This document shows, in pieces, positions 1 through 8,757 of a stretch of DNA of 64,000 nt. This stretch comes from Paraburkholderia aspalathi (GTDB taxonomy: Bacteria; Pseudomonadota; Gammaproteobacteria; Burkholderiales; Burkholderiaceae): NCBI RefSeq assembly GCF_900116445.1, contig NZ_FPBH01000002.1, positions 372,001 to 436,000 on the forward strand, given 5' to 3'. The notes below the pieces were generated by a model that saw only the letters and a program-made list of their open reading frames with translations, ran no database searches and was not told the DNA's origin. Numbering within the stretch: the stretch's first letter is position 1; the number at the start of each line of letters is the position of its first letter. A program made the translations under genes and the position numbers.

Positions 1-2
1 TC

Positions 3-776
3 GCCGAGCGTGGCGCGCTGGGACGCTTCGTAGTCGAGAAGGTTGCCGGCCGCATTCCTGTCGTGGTCTCGGGCCACATCAGCGACGACGCCGATGCCCA
101 AGCCGAAGAGCTGAACGTCGCCGCGTCCACCGGCGCGCAAGGCGTCGTGCTCGTGACGAACCGGCTCGATCCGAATCGCCAGGGAACGGAGGCCTTCGCG
201 GCCAATCTCAAGCGGCTCCTCACGCGACTTCCGTCGGACATGCCGCTCGGTTTGTACGAATGCCCAGCGCCCTACCGCCGGCTGTTGTCCGACGATGAAT
301 TGAAGCTGTGCATCGATACCGGCCGCTTCATCATGCTGAAGGACGTGAGTTGCGATCTCGCGACCGTCAAGCGGCGCGTCGCGCTTGCACAGGGCTCGCC
401 GCTGAAGGTTCTGAACGCCAACGCGGCCATCGCGTGGGACGCCATGAAGGCCGGCTCCGCAGGCTTCAACGGTGTATTCACGAACTTCCACCCGGATCTG
501 TACAACTGGCTGCGCAATGACGCGGCACAGGACCCGGCTCTCGCTGAGGAACTCGCGACGTTTCTCGTGCTCGCCGCCGTATCCGAAGCGCTCGGTTACC
601 CCGCGCTTGCAAAGATCTATCACCAGCGCATCGGCACGTTCGATTCGATTCGCTGCCGCGCGATCGACTATGACGTGCGCGAACGTTTCTGGGCGCTCGA
701 CGCGGTACTCGACAAGATCGTCGCCGGCACCGAGCATTTCCGCTCGCGCATCGCCGCACTCGGTCAACGCGGGTAG
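3..776 (+). CDS. Dihydrodipicolinate synthase (DapA) family protein, 5'-truncated by window edge
   Basis: The reading frame is open to the left edge of the window, so the N-terminus is missing and about 257 residues are visible. The family forms a TIM barrel and catalyses class I aldolase or dehydratase reactions on 2-keto acids through a Schiff-base lysine. The segment GRFIMLKDVSCD holds a lysine in the position expected for that Schiff base, and YECPAPYR resembles the conserved Tyr region. The C-terminal helices follow as in the family. Members include DapA, N-acetylneuraminate lyase and sugar-acid dehydratases. The substrate cannot be told from the sequence. The downstream LacI gene starts 137 bp later on the same strand and may regulate this locus, which would favour a sugar-acid or hydroxyproline-type substrate over lysine biosynthesis; that is inference. 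Confidence 0.85.
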   Translation, partial: AERGALGRFVVEKVAGRIPVVVSGHISDDADAQAEELNVAASTGAQGVVLVTNRLDPNRQGTEAFAANLKRLLTRLPSDMPLGLYECPAPYRRLLSDDELKLCIDTGRFIMLKDVSCDLATVKRRVALAQGSPLKVLNANAAIAWDAMKAGSAGFNGVFTNFHPDLYNWLRNDAAQDPALAEELATFLVLAAVSEALGYPALAKIYHQRIGTFDSIRCRAIDYDVRERFWALDAVLDKIVAGTEHFRSRIAALGQRG

Positions 777-913
777 GCTCGTGGGCATCAGCCGTCAGAA
801 ACACCCAGTGACCGGAACGCGAGCACCCACTGCCATATCCGCCCGCGCTTCGCGCGCGCAGGCGGCGGTAAGATGTCGGGCGTTCTCCGATTCACTCTTC
901 GTTTTCTGATCCA

Positions 914-1999
914 ATGCCCGATTCCGCCGACTCCCCCGCGTCCTCGGCCACCGTCCGAACCCCGACGAACCGTGCCCGCCGCAACACGGGCCGTACCGTG
1001 CTGTCCGATGTCGCCAAGCTTGCGGGCGTATCGACGGCGACCGTATCGCGGGTCTACAACGAGCCGGACAAGGTCTCGGCAAACGTGCGCGAGCGTGTCG
1101 AACACGCCGCGCTCACGCTCAACTGGTTCCCCAACGCAGCGGGCCGCGCGCTTGCTTCGACGCGCAGTCACATTGCCGGCATCATCATTCCAACGCTGGA
1201 CGACCAGGTGTTCGCTTCGCAAGTGAGCGCCATGCAGGCTGCGTTCGCGGCACGCGGCATCACACTCGTGCTCGGCTGCTCGAACTACGATCCGGCGCAG
1301 GCGCTCGTGCAGGTGCGCGCCATGCTCGCGCGCGGTGTCGAGGCGATGGCCGTGGTGGGTGAGGCTCATCCGCCCGAACTATTCGAGGCGTTGCGCAGTT
1401 ATCGCGTGCCTTATGCGGTCACGTACGCGTATCGCAAGGACAGTCCACATATCTGCGTCGGCTTCGACAATCACGCGGCCTACACGGAGATCACCGAACA
1501 TCTGATCGGCCTCGGGCATCGCTCGCTCGCAGTCTGCATCCAACCGACCCGCGACAACGATCGCGTGCAGGCGCGCGTGGCAGGCATCCGCTCGACACTC
1601 GAACGCCACGGCCTCGCGGTGCGGCCGGAGCACATGCTCGAAGGCAAATCAACGATCGAATTCGGCCGACGCTGCCTGCGCTCGATCTGGCAAGCGCCGT
1701 GCGAGCGCCCGACCGCGATCATCTGCGGCAACGATCACATCGCGCTTGGCGTCCTGCGCGAGGCGGAGGAACTGGGTATCGCGATTCCCGGCGAACTATC
1801 CGTGACGGGCTTCGACGATCTTGAGATCGCGAAAGAGCTACGCCCCGCACTGACGACGATGCGAGTCGACACGTACGAGATCGGGCGCCTTACCGCGCAA
1901 TATTTGCTCGATGTGCTCGACGGCAAGCGTCCGCAGCACGGACACGAAGTGCGTGCCCTATTCCAGCTCAGGCAATCGACCGGGCCGAGCGCGCGATAG
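914..1999 (+). CDS. LacI-family transcriptional regulator
   Basis: This 361-residue protein begins with about 27 variable residues, then a LacI helix-turn-helix (roughly residues 29-50, LSDVAKLAGVSTATVSRVYN) and hinge region (NAAGRALAS). A periplasmic-binding-protein-like effector domain fills the rest, from about residue 87 (IAGIIIPTLDDQ) to the end. It contains the typical segments AIICGNDHIALGVL and ISVTGFDD-like (LSVTGFDDLEIA). Such proteins are homodimeric repressors released by a sugar or related ligand. No strong ribosome binding site precedes the ATG at 914, so a slightly later start is possible. It lies downstream of the DapA-family gene on the same strand, and its target is most likely that operon, by position only. 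The Gnt-type effector domain suggests a sugar-acid ligand, which I cannot verify. Confidence 0.93.
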   Translation: MPDSADSPASSATVRTPTNRARRNTGRTVLSDVAKLAGVSTATVSRVYNEPDKVSANVRERVEHAALTLNWFPNAAGRALASTRSHIAGIIIPTLDDQVFASQVSAMQAAFAARGITLVLGCSNYDPAQALVQVRAMLARGVEAMAVVGEAHPPELFEALRSYRVPYAVTYAYRKDSPHICVGFDNHAAYTEITEHLIGLGHRSLAVCIQPTRDNDRVQARVAGIRSTLERHGLAVRPEHMLEGKSTIEFGRRCLRSIWQAPCERPTAIICGNDHIALGVLREAEELGIAIPGELSVTGFDDLEIAKELRPALTTMRVDTYEIGRLTAQYLLDVLDGKRPQHGHEVRALFQLRQSTGPSAR

Positions 2000-2041
2000 C
2001 TGCGCGGTGCTTTTCCTCTGGACAGGATTGCGTACGGTTCG

Positions 2042-3871
2042 TCACACCGAATCAATCGGATCGCTCACCGCGCCTTGCTGCACCACATGCCCCAACTGCT
2101 CGCCGAACTGCAAGGCGGCAAGCTGTGCATAGAGCGGTGAACTCAAAAGAAGCTCGGCATGACGGCCCTGTGCGACGATTCGGCCGTGTTCCAGTACAAC
2201 GATGCGATCAGCCTGTTGCACGGTCGCAAGACGGTGCGCGATAACCAGTGTGGTGCGGTTCTGCGCGGCATTGTCCAGCGCCTTTTGCACCAGCCGTTCG
2301 CTGGCGGCGTCGAGCGCGCTGGTCGCTTCGTCCAGCAGCAGAATGGGCGGATTCTTCAAGATCGCGCGAGCAATCGCAATGCGCTGGCGCTGTCCGCCAG
2401 ACAGTCGCACGCCACGCTCGCCGAGAAAGGTGTCGTAGCCTTGCGGCAGTTCGTCGATAAAGCCGGCCGCGGCGGCCATCTCGGCCGCCCGTTGCACTTG
2501 CTCGAGCGTGGCATCCGGTGCGCCGTAGCGAATGTTGTCGAGCACGCTGCCGGAAAAAATCACCGACTCCTGCAACACCACGCCGATTTCCTTGCGCAAC
2601 TCGACGAGCGGCACATCGCGCGTCGGGACGCCGTTGATCAGAATGCTGCCGGACTGCGGATCGTAAAAGCGCAGCAGTAGTTGGAACAGCGTGGTCTTGC
2701 CCGCGCCGGACGGTCCGACCAAGGCGACATGTTCGCCCGGCCGGACATCGAGCGAAAGTGCGGAAAGCGCTGCAATGCCGGGGCGCGACGGATACGAGAA
2801 GCCGACGTTGTCGAAGCGGATGCCCTCGCCTCGCGCAGGCAGCGCGACCGTGGTCTCGGCCTGCACTACCGGCGAGCGCGCCGCCAGCAGTTGCAGCAGA
2901 CGTTCGGTAGCGCCGGCCGCGCGCTGCAGATCGCCCCACACCTCGGCAACCGCGCCCACCGCGCCGGCCGTGAACACCGCGTAGAGAATGAACTGGGACA
3001 ACTGGCCCGCTGTCATCCGCCCGGCCAGCACCGCCTGCGCGCCAAGCCACAGCACGAACACGATGGCGCTGAACACCAGCACGATCACCACGGCGGTCAA
3101 CCAGGCGCGTGCCCGAATACGCGTGAGCGCCGTATCAAAGGCTGCTTCCACCGCGCCGGCAAAGCGCCGCACCTCGAAGGGTTCCTGCGTATACGACTGC
3201 ACGGTCGGCATGGCATTGAGCACCTCGCCCGCCAGCGCGCTCGTGTTCGCGATCTTGTCCTGGCTCGCGCGCGAGAGCCGCCGCACGCGTCGGCCGAAGA
3301 TCACGATAGGCGCGACCACCACGACCAGCGTCGCGATGATGTAGCCGGAGAGCACCGGACTCGTCACCGCCAGCATCGCCACGCCGCCGGTCAACAGGAA
3401 GAAGTTGCGCAGTCCCAGCGACAGGCTCGTGCCCACCACCGCCTGGATCAGGGTGGTGTCGGCGGTGAGTCGTGATAGCACTTCACCCGTTTGCGTGGTC
3501 TCGAAGAACTGCGGACTCATTCCCAGCACATGATCGTAGACGGCTCGCCGCAAGTCGGCCGTGACCCGCTCTCCCAGCCACGACACGAGGTAGAAGCGCA
3601 GCGCCGTGGCGGCGGCCAATACCAGCGAAACGATGAACAGCGCGAAGAAATAGCGATCGATGTGCGCCCGGTCGCCTCCCGCGAAGCCACGATCGATCAG
3701 GTATTTGAAAGCCACCGGCAACACCAGCGTGGCGCCTGCCGACGTCACCAGCGCGAGGAACGCGAGCGCCCAGCGGCCCGCATAGGGGCGCAGGAAGGGC
3801 AACAGGGCAAACAGAGGGCCGATACGTCGTGAAGCGGATGCAGGCGGCGAAGACGGAACAGCATCTGACAT
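2042..3871 (-). CDS. ABC exporter half-transporter (fused permease and ATPase)
   Basis: The 609-residue protein has an N-terminal six-helix type I exporter domain (about residues 30-330) followed by a nucleotide-binding domain. In the latter, Walker A is GPSGAGKTT (386-394), the Q-loop is VVLQES (Q434), the signature is LSGGQRQR (490-497), Walker B is ILLLDEATSALD (510-521) and the switch histidine is IAHRLAT (H546). All catalytic residues are present. This is the MsbA/ABCB-like architecture that works as a homodimer in the inner membrane and exports lipids or hydrophobic compounds. The gene is convergent with the LacI gene and only about 40 bp from it. Nothing nearby identifies the cargo. 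It resembles the MsbA-related subfamily common in beta-proteobacteria more than true MsbA, since no lipid A genes are adjacent. Confidence 0.93.
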   Translation of the reverse strand: MSDAVPSSPPASASRRIGPLFALLPFLRPYAGRWALAFLALVTSAGATLVLPVAFKYLIDRGFAGGDRAHIDRYFFALFIVSLVLAAATALRFYLVSWLGERVTADLRRAVYDHVLGMSPQFFETTQTGEVLSRLTADTTLIQAVVGTSLSLGLRNFFLLTGGVAMLAVTSPVLSGYIIATLVVVVAPIVIFGRRVRRLSRASQDKIANTSALAGEVLNAMPTVQSYTQEPFEVRRFAGAVEAAFDTALTRIRARAWLTAVVIVLVFSAIVFVLWLGAQAVLAGRMTAGQLSQFILYAVFTAGAVGAVAEVWGDLQRAAGATERLLQLLAARSPVVQAETTVALPARGEGIRFDNVGFSYPSRPGIAALSALSLDVRPGEHVALVGPSGAGKTTLFQLLLRFYDPQSGSILINGVPTRDVPLVELRKEIGVVLQESVIFSGSVLDNIRYGAPDATLEQVQRAAEMAAAAGFIDELPQGYDTFLGERGVRLSGGQRQRIAIARAILKNPPILLLDEATSALDAASERLVQKALDNAAQNRTTLVIAHRLATVQQADRIVVLEHGRIVAQGRHAELLLSSPLYAQLAALQFGEQLGHVVQQGAVSDPIDSV

Positions 3872-4019
3872 GAAGTTTCCCTGATGAATCGAAGGTCACC
3901 CCGATTGTGCCAGTCCTGCGGATTCGAAGGCGGTTCACGTAAAAGCCTCTTCTGCACGCTTGCCGCAACTGTCCATCTGTATCAAGATCAAGCCGACTCA
4001 TCCGGACCAGGCTATTCCC

Positions 4020-4217
4020 ATGAAAGACGACTCCGACTCCGATCCCGACAAACTGAAAGGCCCCGGTGGTTTGACGCTGCGCCAGATCCACAATCAGGTG
4101 CAAAAGAGCGTCGAGCGCGACCGCGAAGAGCTGGCATCGCGCAACGCTATCGCTCCGCAACGCAGCAGGTGGCAGCGTTGGGTACGTTACGTGTGGGGCC
4201 GCAGCGGGCGTCGCTAG
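4020..4217 (+). CDS. Small basic/charged hypothetical protein
   Basis: A 65-residue ORF begins at the ATG at 4020. Upstream codons in the same frame are poor in initiation signals, so I prefer this start. It has an acidic N-terminus (MKDDSDSDPDKLKG), a central polar helix (LTLRQIHNQVQKSVERDREELASRN) and a basic, aromatic C-terminus (RWQRWVRYVWGRSGRR). It has no cysteines, signal peptide or membrane span. The codon pattern is GC3-rich, which supports coding. I do not recognise the family. It lies between the divergent ABC exporter and the convergent batD gene. The amphipathic helix and basic tail could bind nucleic acid or membrane, but this is only compositional. Confidence 0.5.
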   Translation: MKDDSDSDPDKLKGPGGLTLRQIHNQVQKSVERDREELASRNAIAPQRSRWQRWVRYVWGRSGRR

Positions 4218-4265
4218 GTGGCGAAGATGGCCGCGCAAAGCCAGTATCGACCGGTGGTTTTCTAA

Positions 4266-5615
4266 TTAGAATTTATTGAGCGGTGGAAGGGGCTGCGTTT
4301 CCTGGTGCTGCAATCTTGTCTTTTTCTCAGCCCGTCGCAGTGCTGTTTCGGCGTTCTTCCAGTGAAGCTCGGGCGCAACACTTCCGGCATAGTGCGCGCC
4401 CACAGCGTCGATCAGCTGCGTAACGCCCGTATCGTCCGCGCGAACCGCGCTTTCCAGCCGCGCCGGATGTCCGAATTCGTGCGTTCTGTCCATCCAGCGA
4501 TACAGCGCCGGAACGATCTGCCGCCAATCACCCTGGCGCGCAACGTCATTCAGCCTGCGCCACGCAACGGCCTCACCTTCGAGGTACCGCTTGCGTGCGT
4601 CGATTGCATGTTTCCAAGCGCGCCTCAAAAACGTGATCACACGCACGCGCGCCCAGACCACCAACATGATCGCCAGCAAAACAGCACAGCCGACAATCAC
4701 CTGCCTGCTGTGAATCACGATGATTCTGTGCGGGAAGCCATTGCTCATCGCTTCGACGGGAATCTCGAACAGGGGCTTTTCACGCGCGGTAGAAGCCGAA
4801 AACGTCACACCCGGCAACTCGATCGTCTCTTTTTTTTGCGTCTTGGTGTTCCACCATTCGATCGTCACTGGCGGCAGTTTGAAGCGACCGTTGTGATCGG
4901 CCGTATAGGTCACGCTGTCGGTTCGCTCGCCCGCCACCAGCCCCACCCGGTCCTGCACGATGTTGCGAGTCGCGGGCGGTTTGGCGTAGCGCTTCAATCC
5001 GTCGACATCGCCCAGATTCACCGGCGGAATCAACATCGACTCGGTACCGGCGGCACTTTGCGTAATCGTGCGCGTCACGGAGTCGCCCACTCTGATGTGT
5101 TCCTTCACCGGCTCGATGGTTTGCGTGGCCGTGAGGCGCGTAGTCGGAAAAAAGGTGCTCATGCCTTCCGCGCCAGGCGGCAGCGTCGCGACGAGTTTGA
5201 GTGCGGGCGTCATCACCTGCACAGGCGCAGTCGTGCCGCCCGGATACACGGTGATGGCAAACGGCGCAATGTCGAATGTCTTTCCCGCTTGCGGCGCAAT
5301 ACGGTAAGCGCGACTCACACCGAACCAGCGCACACCGTCGATGTCCTCCGAGAGATTGTCCGCCTGTTCGTCAGGCAGGCTGACGATCGCATCGGGCACG
5401 GTGAAGAGCGGCCAGTTCGGCGCCTCGGTAAACCACGTGGTTGTCAGCAGATCGACGACAAGTTTGACCTCGCTGCCCGCAACGACCGGTCCCGTGGGCT
5501 CGAGATGCGCGCGGACCAGCGTGCGCGGCGCGGGGTCGGCAAAGGCCGGCGCTGAAGCGCAAGCCACGCCGAGCCACGCGATCAGTAGTAGAAGCCGCAG
5601 GAAAGCCGCGGTCAT
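4266..5615 (-). CDS. batD: BatD-family protein (oxygen-tolerance/MoxR-cluster protein)
   Basis: This 449-residue protein has an N-terminal Sec signal (about residues 1-26, AFLRLLLLIAWLGVACASAPAFA). Long beta-rich periplasmic domains follow, then one transmembrane helix near residues 300-325 (IVGCAVLLAIMLVVWARV) and a cytoplasmic helical tail of about 120 residues. That order is characteristic of BatD proteins in MoxR-VWA clusters. Its start overlaps the stop of the VWA-TPR gene by ATGA, so it is the last gene of the six-gene minus-strand operon. In the family, BatD works with VWA proteins and a MoxR ATPase at the inner membrane, and its exact role is not settled. The gene symbol is by family and position, not by close identity. 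Confidence 0.85.
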   Translation of the reverse strand: MTAAFLRLLLLIAWLGVACASAPAFADPAPRTLVRAHLEPTGPVVAGSEVKLVVDLLTTTWFTEAPNWPLFTVPDAIVSLPDEQADNLSEDIDGVRWFGVSRAYRIAPQAGKTFDIAPFAITVYPGGTTAPVQVMTPALKLVATLPPGAEGMSTFFPTTRLTATQTIEPVKEHIRVGDSVTRTITQSAAGTESMLIPPVNLGDVDGLKRYAKPPATRNIVQDRVGLVAGERTDSVTYTADHNGRFKLPPVTIEWWNTKTQKKETIELPGVTFSASTAREKPLFEIPVEAMSNGFPHRIIVIHSRQVIVGCAVLLAIMLVVWARVRVITFLRRAWKHAIDARKRYLEGEAVAWRRLNDVARQGDWRQIVPALYRWMDRTHEFGHPARLESAVRADDTGVTQLIDAVGAHYAGSVAPELHWKNAETALRRAEKKTRLQHQETQPLPPLNKF

Positions 5616-7204
5616 GGCGCGCTCGCTCCCTTTACTTCGGTTTCCTGCAAAAAACGCTGCTGCAGAAAAACCGCGGGCGAGGTATTCAGATTGCGCATCC
5701 AGACCTCTTCGCTCGGACGCGATGCGCCCTCGATAATGGTCGACGTACCCCGTCCTTTCTTTTTGTCGGTCTGCACCTGGTCAGGTGCGTCCTCCTCCGG
5801 ATCCATTTCATCCTTCTGGTCTTTTGCGAGCAAACGCCGCAGGTATGCCCGATTGGCCGCTGCCTCGCGCAGCGCGGTCTGAATCTTGAGCGCGTTGTCA
5901 TACGCCTTGATGGCGGCAGCGAAGTCGTCCAGATGCGCCAGCGTATTGCCCATGTAGAAATACGCTTGCGCCGTCTTCAGATGCGAAAAACTTTCGAGCG
6001 CGCCGGCATAGTCGCCCGCGAGATATTGCGCGCGGCCCTTCCACATCGGATCGTCGAAGCGTTGCGCGGCCGCCTTGTAATCGCCGTGCTCGAAATCCCA
6101 GCGGCCCTGCTGATCGTGCGTGGCGAACAGATCGACCCAGCGCCATTCGGCCGCTTGAACATGGCGCGGCACGGCGCTGAAAGCGAGCGAGATCAGCACC
6201 ACGGGTAGCCACTTCACGCTCCAACCGCGCCGGAAACCCCATAGTGCGAGCAACAATACGGGAATGACGAGCCAGTAACCCGACTCTTTCCAACGCGGCA
6301 CGATCTTCGATTCCTCCGCTTGCGCAAGGTAGGCCTGCGCCCGATGCTGGACCCACACCACGTCATCGTCGTCCACGCGCATGCTGGCCAGCGGAATGTT
6401 CGCTTCGTCCGCCACCTTACGAATCGCGTTGGCGTCGAACGTACCCATCAGCGGATGCCCTTCGGGGTCCATTGCGATCATGCCGTCGGGACCGCGGATC
6501 GGCCCACCGTTCTCCGTGCCGACCGCGAGCCACAGCAGTTGATGACGGATCGCCTTGGCTTTTTGCACGAACGCGTCCGCCTGATTCGTATCGAAGCCGT
6601 CGCTCATAAAGACGATCGTGCCCGCAGCGGGATCGTTCGCGAGCAGACGCTCGGCGACATCGAGACCGGCGGTCGCGTTCTTGCCGTCACGCGGCATCAG
6701 CGAGGGCGAGAGCGCCGGCACATACAGCTCCAGCATGGCAGGGTCCTCGGTGGGCGGCACGACGAGATGGCCGCTCGAAGCGAACACGACCAGTCCGGTA
6801 CGCGCGCCCTTGCGGGCCCGGGCGATATCGAGCACCTTCTGTTTGGCGCGTTCGAGCCGCGTGGGCGCGACGTCGGTGGCGTCCATCGAATGCGCGAGTT
6901 CCAGTACGACGACGAGCGGCGCCTTATCCTGATTGAACGGCGGACGTTCCTGCTGCCAAGTGGGCCCCGCGGCAGCAAGCGCACCGATGCCGAGCAGCAG
7001 CCCCAGTGTATGCACCGGCTGAATCACGCGGCGCTTCGTATCGCCGACAATCAGATGTTCCAGCAACGCAGGATCGATGACATTGCGCCAACGCGCACGC
7101 ACGTTGTTGCGGCGAAACCAGCAAAGCGGCAGGAGCGCGGCGGGAATCAGCAGAAGCAACCACAGCGGCCGCAGAAAATGGAAGGCGGTCAGATCAATTT
7201 CCAT
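5612..7204 (-). CDS. VWA-TPR membrane protein (BatB/BatC-like)
   Basis: The protein is 530 residues if begun at the ATG at 7204, which overlaps the previous gene by 11 bp; the frame is open further upstream but that would run deep into the neighbour. Order: two N-terminal membrane helices (about 12-30 and 66-80), a von Willebrand A domain (about 96-265), two membrane helices (about 305-350), and a TPR-like region (about 370-455, GDYAGALESFSHLKTAQAYFYMGNTL in parts), then a charged tail. The metal-ion-dependent adhesion site is altered: where DxSxS is expected the sequence reads E102-L-A104-H-S106. The later VFMSDGFDT segment keeps the Asp. It joins functions encoded by batB and batC in other genomes. 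Its partners should be MoxR, the BatA-like VWA protein and BatD. Confidence 0.87.
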   Translation of the reverse strand: MEIDLTAFHFLRPLWLLLLIPAALLPLCWFRRNNVRARWRNVIDPALLEHLIVGDTKRRVIQPVHTLGLLLGIGALAAAGPTWQQERPPFNQDKAPLVVVLELAHSMDATDVAPTRLERAKQKVLDIARARKGARTGLVVFASSGHLVVPPTEDPAMLELYVPALSPSLMPRDGKNATAGLDVAERLLANDPAAGTIVFMSDGFDTNQADAFVQKAKAIRHQLLWLAVGTENGGPIRGPDGMIAMDPEGHPLMGTFDANAIRKVADEANIPLASMRVDDDDVVWVQHRAQAYLAQAEESKIVPRWKESGYWLVIPVLLLALWGFRRGWSVKWLPVVLISLAFSAVPRHVQAAEWRWVDLFATHDQQGRWDFEHGDYKAAAQRFDDPMWKGRAQYLAGDYAGALESFSHLKTAQAYFYMGNTLAHLDDFAAAIKAYDNALKIQTALREAAANRAYLRRLLAKDQKDEMDPEEDAPDQVQTDKKKGRGTSTIIEGASRPSEEVWMRNLNTSPAVFLQQRFLQETEVKGASAP

Positions 7205-8231
7205 GACCCGCCTCCACGGTTGTCGCCCGCTCAGGCCGCGCCTCGCGACCTGGCGCGCGCAGCACGGCAATCAGCAACGCAAGCACATGGTAGAGCGCAA
7301 AAATCGCGACAGCCGCAGCGGCCGGCACCCAGTAAAAGTCGCGCTGCGGGCGATAGATTTCGCGCTTCACTTTCTCAGGCGTGAGTTTGTCTAGCGTGGC
7401 ATAGACATCGGCGAGATCCTGCTGCCGGCCGAGCGCGCGAAACGACCGGCCACCCGTGATGCTCGAAATGCGCGCGAGCACATCGAGATCGACCTTGTCT
7501 TCGCCGGTGGTGTCCGGATCGCCGATGCCGATCGTGTGCACCACCAGTTTGTGGCTCTTCGCGATCTCCGCTGCGCGCTCGGGTGGAATCGCGCTGCTGG
7601 TGTCGTTGCCGTCGGTCAGCAGGATCAGCACTTTCTCCTGAGCCTGCGAGTTCGTCATCAGTTTGACGGTGAGTCCGATCGCATCGCCGATAGCCGTGCG
7701 TGGTCCGGCCATACCGATCTGCATCTGATCGAGCAGCACCTGTACGGCCTCATGATCGAGCGTGAGCGGCGCCTGCGGATAGGCGGCGTCACCGAACACG
7801 ACGAGGCCGATGCGATCGCCTTTGCGTTTGGCAATGAAGTCGCTCACTACCCGTTTCACCGCGCTGAAACGGTCCATGCGCTCACCGGCGGCATTGACGA
7901 AATCGCGCGTGGCCATCGAACCGGAAAGATCGATCGCGAGCATCAGATCGCGAGCGGGTTCTTCGCGCACGATGGGCGCTTCGACATAGGCCGGCTTGGC
8001 CGCGGCGATCACGAGTAAGGCCCAGAGGAGCGGCATCAAGAGACGCTGTAGCCAGTTGCGGCGCAGCCGCACGCCGCCCGGCGCCGGCTTTTCGCCTGCC
8101 GCGTGCGCCATTTCGTGAAAGAACGGCACCCGCACTGCGGAGGCCGTCGTGCGATAGGCCGGCACCAGCCACCATACGAAGAGCGGCAGAGGCAGCAGCG
8201 CGAACATCCACGGGAAATCAAACTTCCACAT
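7194..8231 (-). CDS. batA: VWA-domain membrane protein (BatA-like)
   Basis: Starting at the ATG at 8231 (14 bp overlap with the DUF4381 gene) the protein has 345 residues. It has two N-terminal membrane helices (about 8-25 and 65-80), a von Willebrand A domain (about 95-290) and a C-terminal membrane helix (about 312-335). The metal site is intact: D101-L-S103-G-S105, followed by the GPRTAIGDAIG threonine loop and LLTDGNDTS. This differs from its neighbour, whose site is degenerate. BatA-type proteins present a VWA domain to the periplasm or cytoplasmic face and interact with MoxR ATPases. Longer upstream in-frame sequence exists but lies inside the DUF4381 gene and lacks a ribosome site. Assignment to the Bat family is firm; the exact physiological role is not. 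Confidence 0.88.
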   Translation of the reverse strand: MWKFDFPWMFALLPLPLFVWWLVPAYRTTASAVRVPFFHEMAHAAGEKPAPGGVRLRRNWLQRLLMPLLWALLVIAAAKPAYVEAPIVREEPARDLMLAIDLSGSMATRDFVNAAGERMDRFSAVKRVVSDFIAKRKGDRIGLVVFGDAAYPQAPLTLDHEAVQVLLDQMQIGMAGPRTAIGDAIGLTVKLMTNSQAQEKVLILLTDGNDTSSAIPPERAAEIAKSHKLVVHTIGIGDPDTTGEDKVDLDVLARISSITGGRSFRALGRQQDLADVYATLDKLTPEKVKREIYRPQRDFYWVPAAAAVAIFALYHVLALLIAVLRAPGREARPERATTVEAGHGN

Positions 8232-8757
8232 GATGGTGTTCGATCCAGTCACGTGTGTGGCCGATGAGCGTCGCGGCTTCATCCCCGGAAATAGCGGCAA
8301 CCTGGTCGGGCGGTGCATAACTCGCGAGCGCCAGCAGCGCCTCGCTTTTTGCGTCGAAGCGACCGCGCGTGCGTTGCAGGAACGCAAGCCATGCGTCGCC
8401 GGTGAGCGCGGCGACCTGCTCGCGTGGCGCGACCGCCAGCGATGTGCGCTTGAGGAGACGAGGAATCGCCGCCAGCGCGCTCGCGCGTTGTGCGTAATCC
8501 GTTTGCGTCGCGGCGAGGCTCGCCTCGATGCTCGCCAGTTCCACCAATGCCGCGCGCCGGTAGCGCTGCTTCTCTCGCCGTCGCCAGACCAGCCAGCTCG
8601 CCACCGCCAGCAGCATCAACAGTAAAAGTCCGACGAATACCCAGCCTATGGTTTGCGGCGCGTACGACACCGTCTGCGGTAGCGGTAGTTCCTGCAAGGG
8701 CTGAAGTTGCCCGGACGTGTCGGGCGGTACCAACGCCGAAACGGCCGGGGCGCTCAT
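8218..8757 (-). CDS. DUF4381 membrane protein of the MoxR/Bat operon
   Basis: This 179-residue protein has a short proline-rich N-terminus ending in LPLPQTVSYAPQTIGW, one membrane helix (about residues 37-58, VFVGLLLLMLLAVASWLVW), a basic stop-transfer segment (RRREKQRYRR) and a helical cytoplasmic domain. That arrangement, and its position between a DUF58 gene and a VWA gene, are typical of the DUF4381 family. The start codon overlaps the stop of the DUF58 gene (ATGA), and its own 3' end overlaps the BatA-like gene by 14 bp. Translational coupling through the operon is therefore likely. No catalytic residues are evident; it probably acts as a membrane scaffold for the MoxR-VWA complex, by inference from context. 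Confidence 0.85.
   Translation of the reverse strand: MSAPAVSALVPPDTSGQLQPLQELPLPQTVSYAPQTIGWVFVGLLLLMLLAVASWLVWRRREKQRYRRAALVELASIEASLAATQTDYAQRASALAAIPRLLKRTSLAVAPREQVAALTGDAWLAFLQRTRGRFDAKSEALLALASYAPPDQVAAISGDEAATLIGHTRDWIEHHHVEV

Noticed and set aside
4305-5555. Long plus-strand frame (416 residues) opposite batD
   Set aside because: BatD has a signal peptide, a membrane helix and an operon context; the reverse frame is compositional.
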